Positions 25,272-34,072 of a stretch of 64,000 nt of DNA are shown here, piece by piece; positions within the stretch are counted from its first letter, which is position 1; each line of letters opens with the position of its first letter. Source of the stretch: Paraburkholderia rhizosphaerae (GTDB lineage Bacteria; Pseudomonadota; Gammaproteobacteria; Burkholderiales; Burkholderiaceae). Where the stretch lies: the NCBI RefSeq assembly GCF_004366595.1, contig NZ_SORE01000016.1, positions 1-64,000 on the forward strand, given 5' to 3'. The notes under the pieces are model-generated. The model did not search any database. It was given only the letters and a program-made list of their open reading frames with translations, and was not told the DNA's origin. Made by a program: the position numbers and the translations under genes.

Positions 25272-27398
25272 TCAACTCCGGCTACGGTATTGATGAACCG
25301 CTTGCAGGCTGGTGTCGAGATTCGGCACCTGGACTGCGCCCGACGCGTCGTTGACCTCCTTCACGAGCGCCCGAACCGTCTGCGTATTCTTCGACGACGC
25401 GTCGAAGTAATGCGCGAGCGCCGCGTCGGCCGCCTGCAAATCCGAACGCAGCGTCGCCTCGTTGCGCGAGAGCAGCGCAAGACGGGCGGACAACAGCCGC
25501 AGCTTCAGGTTCTCGCGCAGGAAGTAGCCCTGGTCGGGCGCGACCATCATCGCATCCGCATTGTCGATGCGGCGCACACTGACGAGGCTCGCCAGTTGCT
25601 CACCGATGCCGGACACGAAGCCATGCCACCACACTTTCCAGCGCGGCTCGCCGGTTGCTGCCGCGACCTTGTCGGTGTTGGCGGGCGGCGTCGCATGCGG
25701 CGTGGCATGAGCGATCGGCGCCTCGCCGGCGAGCGGCAGCACGTCGACCATTTCGATCGCGTTATCTAGCTTGATCGCGAGGCCGGTCAGATCGGTCGAC
25801 GGCGCAGCCTTCAGTTTTTCGATGTCCGCGCCGATCGCCTTGCGCACCGCGAGCGCCTGCGGGCTGTCCGACGCGGCAAGGCGCGCATCGGCGCTTTGCA
25901 GCGCAAACAGCGCGAGCTGCGTGTTGCCGGTCAGTTGCAACTGCTCGCTCGCGCTCGACAGCGTCTGGCCGACTTCGGCCATCGTCCAGTCGTCGCGGTT
26001 GCGCGCGAGATCCGCATATTGCTGTTGCAGCGCCTGTTGCGCGTTCTGCGCGTCGGCGAGCTTGCCTTCGAGCTGCGCCATCTGCGTATCGACGCCGCGC
26101 ACGGTCGCGAGCGCCTGCTCGGTCTTGACCCGCAATTCGCCGGTTGTCGCGTCGTTGATCTGCTGGCGTTTGGTCAATTCCTGATCGAGCCGGATCAGCT
26201 TGCGATTCAGCGCGAGGCCGCCCGCCACCGCCGCACACAGCACGATGACGATGACCAACCACAGCAGCCCCGTTCCGCCGCGGCGACGCGGCTGCTGCGC
26301 CTCGAACGGCGTAAACGGCTGGTTCGGCGGCAGCGGTCGGGCACCGGCCGGCGTGGAAGGGTTCGTGGATGCGGTCGAATCAGTCATGCGTGCTTGAGCC
26401 GGGTTGGTCTGAACCGGTTGAACTTCGGAAGGCGTGACGGCGGACAGCAGCGCGCGGACGATACGTTCGTCGCCCGCGCCGGACACCGTAATGCTATCAA
26501 AACCCAATGCCCGCGCGGTTTCCGCGATGCGTGGGTGGGGCGCGACGAACGGCGCGTGCTTCAGTTGAGCCTGTTCGCTCACGGTCAGATGATCGCGGGC
26601 GAGCTCGCTCAGATTGCGCACACCTTCGGAGCTGGTGACGACCCACACGTGCGGCTCGCCGGCGAGCAGCGCGTGAATCCGCTCCCAGCTGCGCACCGAC
26701 GGCTCCGGCACGATGCGCCGGTAGGCGGCAACTGCATCGACTTGCGCGCCGGCTTCGCGCAACCGGTCGGCGAGCCACTCGCGGCCGCCGTCGCCGCGCA
26801 CGATCAACACACGCTTGCGATCGAATGCGTTCGCGCCGAGCGTCGTTTCGAGCGCCGCGTACAGCCCTTCGGAATCGAAGCGCGCGCCATCGTTGCCATT
26901 CTTATCGTCGTCCGCATGCGACGGCGGGCTGATCACCTGATACGCGGGCGAAGCGACGCCATGCCGCGCCAGCGCCGCAACGCTACCCGGACCGACGACG
27001 CCGATCGGCAGCGCATGCGGCCAGATCGCGTTGAAGCGGGCGAACGCGGCGTCGATTGCGTTCGGCGACACGAATACGACGAGCGCATAGTTCGCGAGCG
27101 CGGCGAACGCGGCGTCGAGCGGTGCCGCGTCCGTCGCCGGAGCGATGTCGATCAGCGGAAATTCGACGCTCGCCACGCCCGCTTCGGCGAGTTGCGCGGC
27201 CAATGCGCCGGACTGGCCCGCCGGCCGCGTGAGCACCGCGGTCAGACGGTCGTGCCGGTTCGCGCGCGTGCCATCAGCGTTGTTCTGTGCGCTGTGTTGC
27301 GTACCGCCGCTGGCCGCGCCGCCTGCGTCGCGAGGTGCGCCGCTCGCGCCGTCCGTCGACGACCCGCTGTGATGGTTATCTTGCGCCCCGGCCGTCAT
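25272..27398 (-). CDS. hemDX: Fused uroporphyrinogen-III synthase (HemD) and HemX
   Basis: The 708-residue protein joins two functions. Residues about 50-325 form a HemD domain, which cyclises hydroxymethylbilane to uroporphyrinogen III (LTAVLTRPAGQSGALAAQL, VVFVSPNAIDAA, VLIVRGDGGREWLADRL, VWVVTSSEGVRNL). After a Pro-rich linker, one membrane helix (about 376-396) leads into a periplasmic coiled-coil HemX domain. HemX is often called a methyltransferase but shows no SAM motif here. Met338 (MTDSTASTN) looks like a former hemX start. The start ATG overlaps the hemC stop (TAATG). Confidence 0.9.
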   Translation of the reverse strand: MTAGAQDNHHSGSSTDGASGAPRDAGGAASGGTQHSAQNNADGTRANRHDRLTAVLTRPAGQSGALAAQLAEAGVASVEFPLIDIAPATDAAPLDAAFAALANYALVVFVSPNAIDAAFARFNAIWPHALPIGVVGPGSVAALARHGVASPAYQVISPPSHADDDKNGNDGARFDSEGLYAALETTLGANAFDRKRVLIVRGDGGREWLADRLREAGAQVDAVAAYRRIVPEPSVRSWERIHALLAGEPHVWVVTSSEGVRNLSELARDHLTVSEQAQLKHAPFVAPHPRIAETARALGFDSITVSGAGDERIVRALLSAVTPSEVQPVQTNPAQARMTDSTASTNPSTPAGARPLPPNQPFTPFEAQQPRRRGGTGLLWLVIVIVLCAAVAGGLALNRKLIRLDQELTKRQQINDATTGELRVKTEQALATVRGVDTQMAQLEGKLADAQNAQQALQQQYADLARNRDDWTMAEVGQTLSSASEQLQLTGNTQLALFALQSADARLAASDSPQALAVRKAIGADIEKLKAAPSTDLTGLAIKLDNAIEMVDVLPLAGEAPIAHATPHATPPANTDKVAAATGEPRWKVWWHGFVSGIGEQLASLVSVRRIDNADAMMVAPDQGYFLRENLKLRLLSARLALLSRNEATLRSDLQAADAALAHYFDASSKNTQTVRALVKEVNDASGAVQVPNLDTSLQAVHQYRSRS

Positions 27399-28381
27399 TA
27401 CGCGCCGGCCGCGGAACCATCCGCGCTGCTCAAGGCTCGCACGATGTCGAGCGCGCCCTGGCTTTCGAGCTCGCTCGCCACTTCGCGGCCGAGGCCCATC
27501 GCGAGCTCGACGGTCGCCGCGGGCGATGAGCCCTGCGCGTGCAGCACGCGCTGACCGTCCGGTGTCGCGACGAGCGCACGCAGATGCAGTGCGCCGTCAT
27601 GCCAGACCGCGTGCGCGGCAAGCGGCACCTGACAGCTGCCGCCCAATGCGCGCGACACCGCGCGCTCCGCTTCGACGGCCGCCGCCGTATGTTCGTGATG
27701 CAGCGGCGCGAGCCACGCGGCAAGCTCGGCGCGATCCGCGCGGATCTCGATGCCGAGCGCGCCCTGCCCAGCCGACGGCAAACTGTCGATCGGATCGAGC
27801 AGTGCACGGATGCGGTCGACGAGACCCAGCCGCTTCAGCCCCGCCGCCGCGAGAATAATCGCCGCGTAGTCGCCGCGATCGAGCTTCGCGAGGCGCGTAT
27901 CGAGATTGCCGCGCAGCGGCTTCACGATCAGCTCCGGATAGCGCGAGCGCAAACAGGCTTCACGCCGCAGGCTCGACGTGCCGACCACGCTGCCCGGCGG
28001 CAACGCCGATAACGTGTCGTAGCTGTTCGATACGAACGCATCGCGCGCGTCCTCGCGTTCGAGGATCGTGCTCAACGCAAAACCGGGCGGCAATTCCATC
28101 GGCACATCTTTCAGCGAATGCACCGCGAGGTCCGCGCGGCCATCGGCCAGCGCCGTTTCGAGCTCCTTGACGAAGAGACCCTTGCCGCCGACTTTCGATA
28201 GCGTGCGATCGAGAATCTGATCGCCGCGTGTCGTCATGCCGAGGATTCTGACGTCACAGGATGGATATAATTTGTGCAACGCACATCGCACATGTTCGGC
28301 CTGCCACATTGCCAGCCTGCTTTCACGCGAGGCGATCACAAGCGTGCTGGGTGGTGTCGCTGAGGGCGTCTCGGAGTTCAT
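27398..28381 (-). CDS. hemC: Hydroxymethylbilane synthase (porphobilinogen deaminase)
   Basis: The 327-residue enzyme condenses four porphobilinogens into hydroxymethylbilane. Motifs are IASRESRLAMWQAEHV, GGKGLFVKELE, the catalytic-Asp region HSLKDVPMELPPGF, SSLRREACLRSRYP, and the dipyrromethane-cofactor Cys in LGGSCQVPLAAHA. I used ATG 28381 (MNSETPSATPPSTLVIASRES), which fits the family length; the long frame upstream is spurious. It is first in the hemC-hemDX-hemY operon and divergent from ppc. Confidence 0.95.
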   Translation of the reverse strand: MNSETPSATPPSTLVIASRESRLAMWQAEHVRCALHKLYPSCDVRILGMTTRGDQILDRTLSKVGGKGLFVKELETALADGRADLAVHSLKDVPMELPPGFALSTILEREDARDAFVSNSYDTLSALPPGSVVGTSSLRREACLRSRYPELIVKPLRGNLDTRLAKLDRGDYAAIILAAAGLKRLGLVDRIRALLDPIDSLPSAGQGALGIEIRADRAELAAWLAPLHHEHTAAAVEAERAVSRALGGSCQVPLAAHAVWHDGALHLRALVATPDGQRVLHAQGSSPAATVELAMGLGREVASELESQGALDIVRALSSADGSAAGA

Positions 28382-28742
28382 CGCTTCAGGCAAAAATTGA
28401 ATAACGGGATCGACAACAAACAATGTTAGCACGCGCTTCAAGGTCCGCCGCCCGGGCCACGCAGCCTGACCGGCTAGCGCAGATACCCAGGCAGACAGCG
28501 CACCCGGCTCGCGCCGGCGAGCGCATCGGCCACCATGATCCAGTTCAATTACGCAATACTCGTGCACGGTCGTTCGCGCGTCGCGACGCGGCCTGCGCGA
28601 TGATGCGATGCAGTGCGCAGCCGCATCACGGCAAACAGCCGAGCCATCGCACACGAGCGGCTCTGCTCGCGCCCGAGGCCACGCAACACACGAAATCGCA
28701 ATTCTTCTCTTTATCGACCCTGGCTTTCCGAGGAAACCCATC
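28382..28742. other. 361-bp divergent intergenic region (hemC / ppc)
   Basis: It holds no gene I can support. It must contain the promoters of hemC (leftward) and ppc (rightward), but I cannot define hexamers with confidence. The only clear signal is GAGGAAA (28730-28736), the ribosome-binding site of ppc. Confidence 0.35.
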
Positions 28743-31700
28743 GTGACGTCTTCCGGATCGGCGCGCAACGCGCGCCGCAATACTGCATCGCCTGAACGCG
28801 GCATGGATGCCGCCGCCCGCGCAGAGGCGCCGTCCACCGCCGCTGGAGCACCGGCCGCTGGAGCACCGGCCGCCGGCTCGTTATCCGCCAAACGCGTGGC
28901 CGGCAACGGTGCAAGCGCAGCCTTAGCGCAACGGATCACTCAGGCCGCCCGCGTCGAGAAAGCGGACAAGGCCACCAAACCGGTCAAGTCCGCAAAGGCG
29001 GATAGACCGGGCAAAACCCCCGCCCGTAAAGCCGCTGGCGAACAGGAAACGGTCCACAAAGCGAAGCGCAGCAAGGTCGTCGCGAACGGCGACGCCGGCC
29101 CGGCAGCGGCGCTCGCCGACGCCAACCTCGCGAAGCCGCGGCAGGCCGCGCGCGCCAGCGTGCTCGGCGCCGATTCGGCGGCGGTCGCGAGAACCGCGTC
29201 GAAAGACGGTCGCACGCGCGAAGACAAGGACCAGCCGCTTTTCGAAGACATCCGTTATCTGGGCCGCCTGCTCGGCGATGTGCTGCGCGAGCAGGAAGGC
29301 GATGAAGTGTTCGAAGTCGTCGAGACGATCCGGCAGACGGCCGTGCGCTTTCGCCGTGAGGACGATAGCGCGGACGCGCAAGCGCTCGACAAGAAGCTGC
29401 GCGCGCTGAACCCCGCGCAAACGGTCGCCGTCGTGCGCGCGTTCAGCTATTTCTCACATCTCGCGAATATCGCGGAAGACCGCCATCACAACCGCCGACG
29501 CCGGATTCACGAGCTCGCCGGCTCGTCGTCGCAACCGGGCACCGTCGCGCATGCGCTCGAGCGGCTCGACAGCGCGGGCGCCGCGCCGACGCCGGTGCTG
29601 CAGCAGTTCTTCGACGACGCGCTGATCGTGCCCGTGCTCACCGCGCACCCAACCGAGGTGCAGCGCAAGAGCATTCTCGATGCGCAGCGCGACATCGCGC
29701 GGCTGCTCGCCGAACGCGATCAGCCGCTCACCGCGCGCGAACACGCGACCAACGACGCGCTGCTGCGCGCCCGCGTCACGTCGCTGTGGCAGACGCGGAT
29801 GCTGCGCGACTCGCGGCTGACGGTCGCCGACGAAATCGAAAACGCGCTGTCGTACTACCGCTCGACGTTCCTGGCCGAAATCCCCGCGCTCTATTCGGAT
29901 ATCGAAGCGGCGCTCGCCGAGCACGGTCTTGCGTCGCGCCTGCCGGCGTTTTTCCAGATGGGCAGCTGGATCGGCGGCGACCGCGACGGCAATCCGAACG
30001 TGACCGCGGAAACGCTCGAGTTCGCGATCGCGCGCCAGGCGTCCGTGATCTTCGAGCACTATCTGAACGAAATTCACGAACTCGGCGCGGAACTGGCAGT
30101 GTCGTATCTGCTCGCCGGCAGCAGCGATACGCTGAAGGCGCTTGCCGACGCGTCGCCGGACCGCTCGCCGCATCGCGTCGACGAGCCGTACCGGCGCGCG
30201 CTGATCGGCGTGTACGCGCGCATGGCGGCCACCGCGCGCGAACGGCTGGGCGAAGGCGTCGTCGCGACGCGCCCGGCGAGCCGCGACGCGCGACCTTACG
30301 CGGACGCCGACGAATTCGTACGCGACCTCGACGTGCTGATCGAGTCGCTCGCGCAACACCACGGCGAGTCGCTCGCGACGCCGCGGCTGTCGCCGCTCGT
30401 GCGCGCGGCCGAGGTATTCGGCTTTCATCTCGCGTCGATCGACCTGCGCCAGAGCTCCGACGTGCATGAAGCGGTGATCGCCGAACTGCTGCAACGCGCG
30501 GGCGTCGCCGACGACTACGCGGCGCTGCCCGAAGCGGACAAGCTGCAGGTGCTGCTCGCGGAGCTCGCGCAGCCGCGGCTGTTGCGCTCGCCGTACATCG
30601 GGTATTCGGATCTCGTCAAAAGCGAGCTCGGCGTGCTTGAAGCCGCGCGTGTGACCCGCGAGAAATTCGGCGCGCGCGCGGTGCGCAACTACATCATTTC
30701 TCATACCGAGACGGTCAGCGACCTGATTGAAGTGATGCTGCTGCAGAAGGAAACCGGGCTGCTGCAGGGGCTGCTCGGCGCCGCGCACGATCCGGCGCGC
30801 GCGGGCCTGATGGTCATCCCGCTGTTCGAGACCATTCCCGATTTACGCAACGCGTCGCACATCATGCGCGACCTGATGGCGTTGCCGGGCATCGAGGCGA
30901 TCATCGAGCATCAGGGCAATGAACAGGAAGTGATGCTCGGCTACTCGGACAGCAACAAGGACGGCGGCTTCCTCACGTCGAACTGGGAGCTGTATCGCGC
31001 GGAACTTGCGCTCGTGTCGCTGTTCAACGATCGCGGCGTGACGCTGCGGCTGTTCCACGGCCGCGGCGGCACGGTCGGCCGCGGTGGCGGCCCGACCTAC
31101 CAGGCGATCCTGTCGCAGCCGCCGGGCACCGTCGACGGGCAAATCCGGCTGACCGAGCAAGGCGAAGTGATCGCCAGCAAGTTCGGCAATCCGGAGATCG
31201 GCCGGCGCAATCTGGAGACGGTGATCGCCGCGACGCTCGAAGCGTCGCTGGCGCCGCACGGTGACGCGCGCGCGCAGTTGCCGGGCCCGTTGCCCGCGCA
31301 ACTGCCGGTATTCGAAGAAACGATGCAGAACCTGTCGGATGCGGCGATGCAGGCGTACCGCGCGCTGGTCTATGAAACACCCAGTTTTGTCGACTACTTC
31401 TTCGCGTCGACACCGATCACCGAGATCGCCGAACTCAATATCGGCAGCCGGCCCGCGTCGCGCAAGCTGCAGGATCCGAAGAACCGCAAGATCGAAGATC
31501 TGCGCGCGATTCCCTGGGGCTTTTCGTGGGGTCAATGCCGGCTGCTGCTGACCGGCTGGTATGGCTTCGGCAGCGCGGTCGGCGGCTGGCTCGACGCGTC
31601 GGCGAACGACACCGAGCGCGCGCGACGCTTGCAACTGCTGCGCCAGATGCACAAGACCTGGCCGTTCTTTTCGAATCTGCTGTCGAACATGGACATGGTG

Positions 31701-32030
31701 CTCGCGAAGACCGACCTGGCGGTCGCGTCGCGCTACGCGCAACTGGTCGAAGACAAGAAGGTGCGCAAGCACGTGTTCGAGCGGATCGTCGCGGAATGGG
31801 AGCGCACCTCGAACGTGCTGTCGGAGATCACCGGCAAGAAAGAACGGCTCGCGGACAACCCGCTGCTTGCGCGTTCGATCAAGAACCGCTTCCCGTATCT
31901 CGATCCGCTGAACCACCTGCAGGTCGAATTGCTGAAGCGGCATCGCTCCGGCGACAAGAACACGCGCTTGCGCCGCGGCATCCATTTGACGATCAACGGG
32001 ATTGCGGCGGGATTGCGTAATACGGGCTAA
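28743..32030 (+). CDS. ppc: Phosphoenolpyruvate carboxylase with long N-terminal extension
   Basis: The 1095-residue enzyme makes oxaloacetate from phosphoenolpyruvate and bicarbonate. Catalytic signatures are VLTAHPTEVQRKSILD (active His), FHGRGGTVGRGGGP and GYSDSNKDGGFLTSNWELY. The catalytic body starts near residue 163. Before it lies an Ala/Lys-rich, low-complexity leader with repeated AGAPA units and a basic KADKATKPVKSAKAD region; E. coli Ppc is 883 residues and lacks it. I chose GTG 28743 because GAGGAAA lies six bases upstream. A strong terminator follows. Confidence 0.93.
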   Translation: MTSSGSARNARRNTASPERGMDAAARAEAPSTAAGAPAAGAPAAGSLSAKRVAGNGASAALAQRITQAARVEKADKATKPVKSAKADRPGKTPARKAAGEQETVHKAKRSKVVANGDAGPAAALADANLAKPRQAARASVLGADSAAVARTASKDGRTREDKDQPLFEDIRYLGRLLGDVLREQEGDEVFEVVETIRQTAVRFRREDDSADAQALDKKLRALNPAQTVAVVRAFSYFSHLANIAEDRHHNRRRRIHELAGSSSQPGTVAHALERLDSAGAAPTPVLQQFFDDALIVPVLTAHPTEVQRKSILDAQRDIARLLAERDQPLTAREHATNDALLRARVTSLWQTRMLRDSRLTVADEIENALSYYRSTFLAEIPALYSDIEAALAEHGLASRLPAFFQMGSWIGGDRDGNPNVTAETLEFAIARQASVIFEHYLNEIHELGAELAVSYLLAGSSDTLKALADASPDRSPHRVDEPYRRALIGVYARMAATARERLGEGVVATRPASRDARPYADADEFVRDLDVLIESLAQHHGESLATPRLSPLVRAAEVFGFHLASIDLRQSSDVHEAVIAELLQRAGVADDYAALPEADKLQVLLAELAQPRLLRSPYIGYSDLVKSELGVLEAARVTREKFGARAVRNYIISHTETVSDLIEVMLLQKETGLLQGLLGAAHDPARAGLMVIPLFETIPDLRNASHIMRDLMALPGIEAIIEHQGNEQEVMLGYSDSNKDGGFLTSNWELYRAELALVSLFNDRGVTLRLFHGRGGTVGRGGGPTYQAILSQPPGTVDGQIRLTEQGEVIASKFGNPEIGRRNLETVIAATLEASLAPHGDARAQLPGPLPAQLPVFEETMQNLSDAAMQAYRALVYETPSFVDYFFASTPITEIAELNIGSRPASRKLQDPKNRKIEDLRAIPWGFSWGQCRLLLTGWYGFGSAVGGWLDASANDTERARRLQLLRQMHKTWPFFSNLLSNMDMVLAKTDLAVASRYAQLVEDKKVRKHVFERIVAEWERTSNVLSEITGKKERLADNPLLARSIKNRFPYLDPLNHLQVELLKRHRSGDKNTRLRRGIHLTINGIAAGLRNTG

Positions 32031-32077
32031 GCACTCGTTTGCTGCCGCGCTTCGTCGCGGCGTTCGATGTGCCGCGA

Positions 32078-32120
32078 GGGCACGGGGTGGCTGGATCGCA
32101 CCCCGTGCCCTTTCTTTTTC
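32078..32120 (+). terminator. Intrinsic terminator of ppc
   Basis: A perfect 12-bp stem (GGGCACGGGGTG at 32078-32089 with CACCCCGTGCCC at 32099-32110) and a 9-base loop are followed by TTTCTTTTTC. It lies 48 bp past the ppc stop. Confidence 0.9.
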
Positions 32121-32133
32121 TGGCGATGCGCAC

Positions 32134-32886
32134 TCAATGCGCTTCGATCATCAACACATCGAGTTCGAATGAGCCATCCGCCTGCACCGCGAAATATTGA
32201 CGGACTTCGTCCGGCGCGTTTTCCCACAGCGAGCGGATCGCCGTCACCCGCGGCGCCGGCGTGCGCATCCGCGTGACCCATGCGTCGAATTCGATCGGCA
32301 TTCGCCAGCGCTCGCTCAGATTCGCGGTAAAGCCCGCGTGCGCAAAGAACGCGAGCCATTCGTCGGCGCGGTAGTCGCGGATATGCGAACCGTCGCGCAA
32401 CACTTCCACCGCCTGCAGATACGTATCGAGCAGCGGATGATCGGTGCCCGCGATGTCGATAAAGAGTGCGCGGCCACCCGGCTTCAGTACGCGGCGCGCT
32501 TCGGCGAGCGCCTGCCGCACATCGTGCCAATGGTGCGCGGAGAACCGGCTGATCACCCAGTCAAATGAGCCATCGTCAAACGGCAGGCTTTCCGCGGCGC
32601 CCTGCTGCGTCACGATATTGCCGAGGCCGCGATCGATCGCCGCGGTGGCGACCGTCGCGAGCATCGGGCGCGCGAGATCGTACGCGACCACCGTCGCCGC
32701 GTGCGGCGCGACCGCGAAGCTCGCGTGGCCCGCGCCGCAGCCCATATCGAGCACAACCGCCTGCGGTGTATTCGCGACCCGCTTTGCCAGCGTCTGCAGG
32801 TCCTTGCCGGTTGCATGCACGTGGCTCGTCAAATAGTTCGCGGCGGTCTGGCCGAATACGTCGGTCACCTGATCCTGATGTCTCAT
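32134..32886 (-). CDS. Class I SAM-dependent methyltransferase
   Basis: The 250-residue protein is a Methyltransf_11-type enzyme resembling UbiE/YcgJ. It has SAM-binding motif I VLDMGCGAGHAS, motif II VVAYDLARPML, and GAAESLPFDDGSFDWVISRFSAHHW, followed by LAEARRVLKPGGRALFIDI. The substrate is unknown. GGGAG lies eight bases before ATG 32886. It is divergent from the XRE regulator gene, which might control it, but nothing in the sequence proves that. Confidence 0.9.
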   Translation of the reverse strand: MRHQDQVTDVFGQTAANYLTSHVHATGKDLQTLAKRVANTPQAVVLDMGCGAGHASFAVAPHAATVVAYDLARPMLATVATAAIDRGLGNIVTQQGAAESLPFDDGSFDWVISRFSAHHWHDVRQALAEARRVLKPGGRALFIDIAGTDHPLLDTYLQAVEVLRDGSHIRDYRADEWLAFFAHAGFTANLSERWRMPIEFDAWVTRMRTPAPRVTAIRSLWENAPDEVRQYFAVQADGSFELDVLMIEAH

Positions 32887-32966
32887 GGTTCACTCCCTGG
32901 CCCGTGCGAGGTCGTTGTCCGGTGGTCTGAACGGATGCGTTTGTGACGGGCGACATCGCGTGGCAT

Positions 32967-32995
32967 TCGCATACGTGGCCCGAATCGTTAAAATA
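32967..32995 (+). promoter_or_regulatory. Probable sigma-70 promoter of the XRE regulator gene
   Basis: TTCGCA (32967-32972) and TAAAAT (32990-32995) match 4/6 and 5/6 of the -35 and -10 consensus with a 17-bp spacer, 67 bp before the start codon. Confidence 0.5.
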
Positions 32996-33061
32996 GAGCG
33001 CCGTCTGTACCAGTACAAGGCAAGCAACTATTCTGGTATCAACAACACCCGCCTACCGACC

Positions 33062-33886
33062 ATGACCCTGCCGTCCGACGACGCCACGCCCGACGCTCCA
33101 CCGCCACTCGATACGACACCCGCCCGCGCGCTCGGCGAATTTATCCGCGCGCACCGCGAACGGCTGTCGCCGCTCGCGGTCGGCTTGCCGCCCGGCCCGC
33201 GGCGGCGCACACCCGGGCTGCGCCGCGAGGAAGTCGCGCAGCTGTGCGGCGTGAGCCCGACCTGGTACACATGGATCGAGCAAGGCCGCCCGGTGTCCGC
33301 GTCGCCCGATGCGCTTGCGCGGATCGCGGTTGCACTGCAACTGTCGCGCGCCGAGCGCGCGTATCTGTTCGAACTCGCCGCGCAACGCGACCCGGCCGAG
33401 CCCGACACAGGCGGCGCCGACACGCCCGCGATGCTGCTGAAAACCGTGCAGCTCGTGCAATCGCCCGCCTACGTGCTCGACCGCCAATGGAACGCGATCG
33501 CGTGGAACGCGCCCGCGGCCGACCTGTTCGTCGGCTGGCTCGACGGCGACAACGACCGCAACCTGCTGCGCTACACGTTTCTGTCACCGGTCGGGCGCGC
33601 GCTGATCGTCGACTGGGAATCGCGCGCGCGGCGTCTGGCGGCCGAGTTTCGCGCGGATTCGATCCGGCATCTGAACGACGCGCCGACGCGTGCGCTGATC
33701 GATGTGCTGATCGGCGCAAGCGATGCATTCGCGCACTTCTGGGCGTCGCAAGACGTTGGCGAACGCGAAGGCGGACGGCGTGATTTCGAGCATCCGCGCG
33801 ACGGGCGGATTGCTTACGACCAGATCACGTTCAAACCTGCGCATCGCGAGGACCTGAAGCTCATCGTGCTGGTGCGTGAGCGCTAA
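33062..33886 (+). CDS. XRE-family regulator with MmyB-like ligand-binding domain
   Basis: The 274-residue protein has an N-terminal helix-turn-helix (RTPGLRREEVAQLCGVSPTWYTWIEQGR) and a C-terminal PAS-like MmyB domain (VLDRQWNAIAWNAPAADLFVGW...RNLLRYTFLSP). Such regulators bind small hydrophobic ligands and often control an adjacent divergent gene. Here the neighbour is the SAM methyltransferase at 32134-32886, with a 175-bp shared control region. I placed the start at ATG 33062 (MTLPSDDATPDAPPP); the longer frame upstream is unsupported. Confidence 0.88.
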   Translation: MTLPSDDATPDAPPPLDTTPARALGEFIRAHRERLSPLAVGLPPGPRRRTPGLRREEVAQLCGVSPTWYTWIEQGRPVSASPDALARIAVALQLSRAERAYLFELAAQRDPAEPDTGGADTPAMLLKTVQLVQSPAYVLDRQWNAIAWNAPAADLFVGWLDGDNDRNLLRYTFLSPVGRALIVDWESRARRLAAEFRADSIRHLNDAPTRALIDVLIGASDAFAHFWASQDVGEREGGRRDFEHPRDGRIAYDQITFKPAHREDLKLIVLVRER

Positions 33887-33929
33887 GCCGACGTGCGTCG
33901 CGGCAGGCGCTTGCGCACGCGCCGGGTGT

Positions 33930-33935
33930 TAAAAT
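33930..33935 (+). promoter_or_regulatory. Possible -10 element of argH
   Basis: TAAAAT in the context GTGTTAAAATCGG lies 138 bp before the argH start. No -35 at the normal spacing is convincing (TTGCGC at 33911-33916 is too close). The same hexamer precedes several other genes here. Confidence 0.35.
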
Positions 33936-34072
33936 CGGCGTCTTCGCTTGCGAGCCCCGGCCCGCGGCCGCGGCACCGGCGTTGTCCGTGTCTTACCCGG
34001 TGCATCGCCGGTCCGGCCCCCGCCGTCCGCTTCCCGTTCACCCGCTTTGATCACCATTCGCGTCCTTACACC

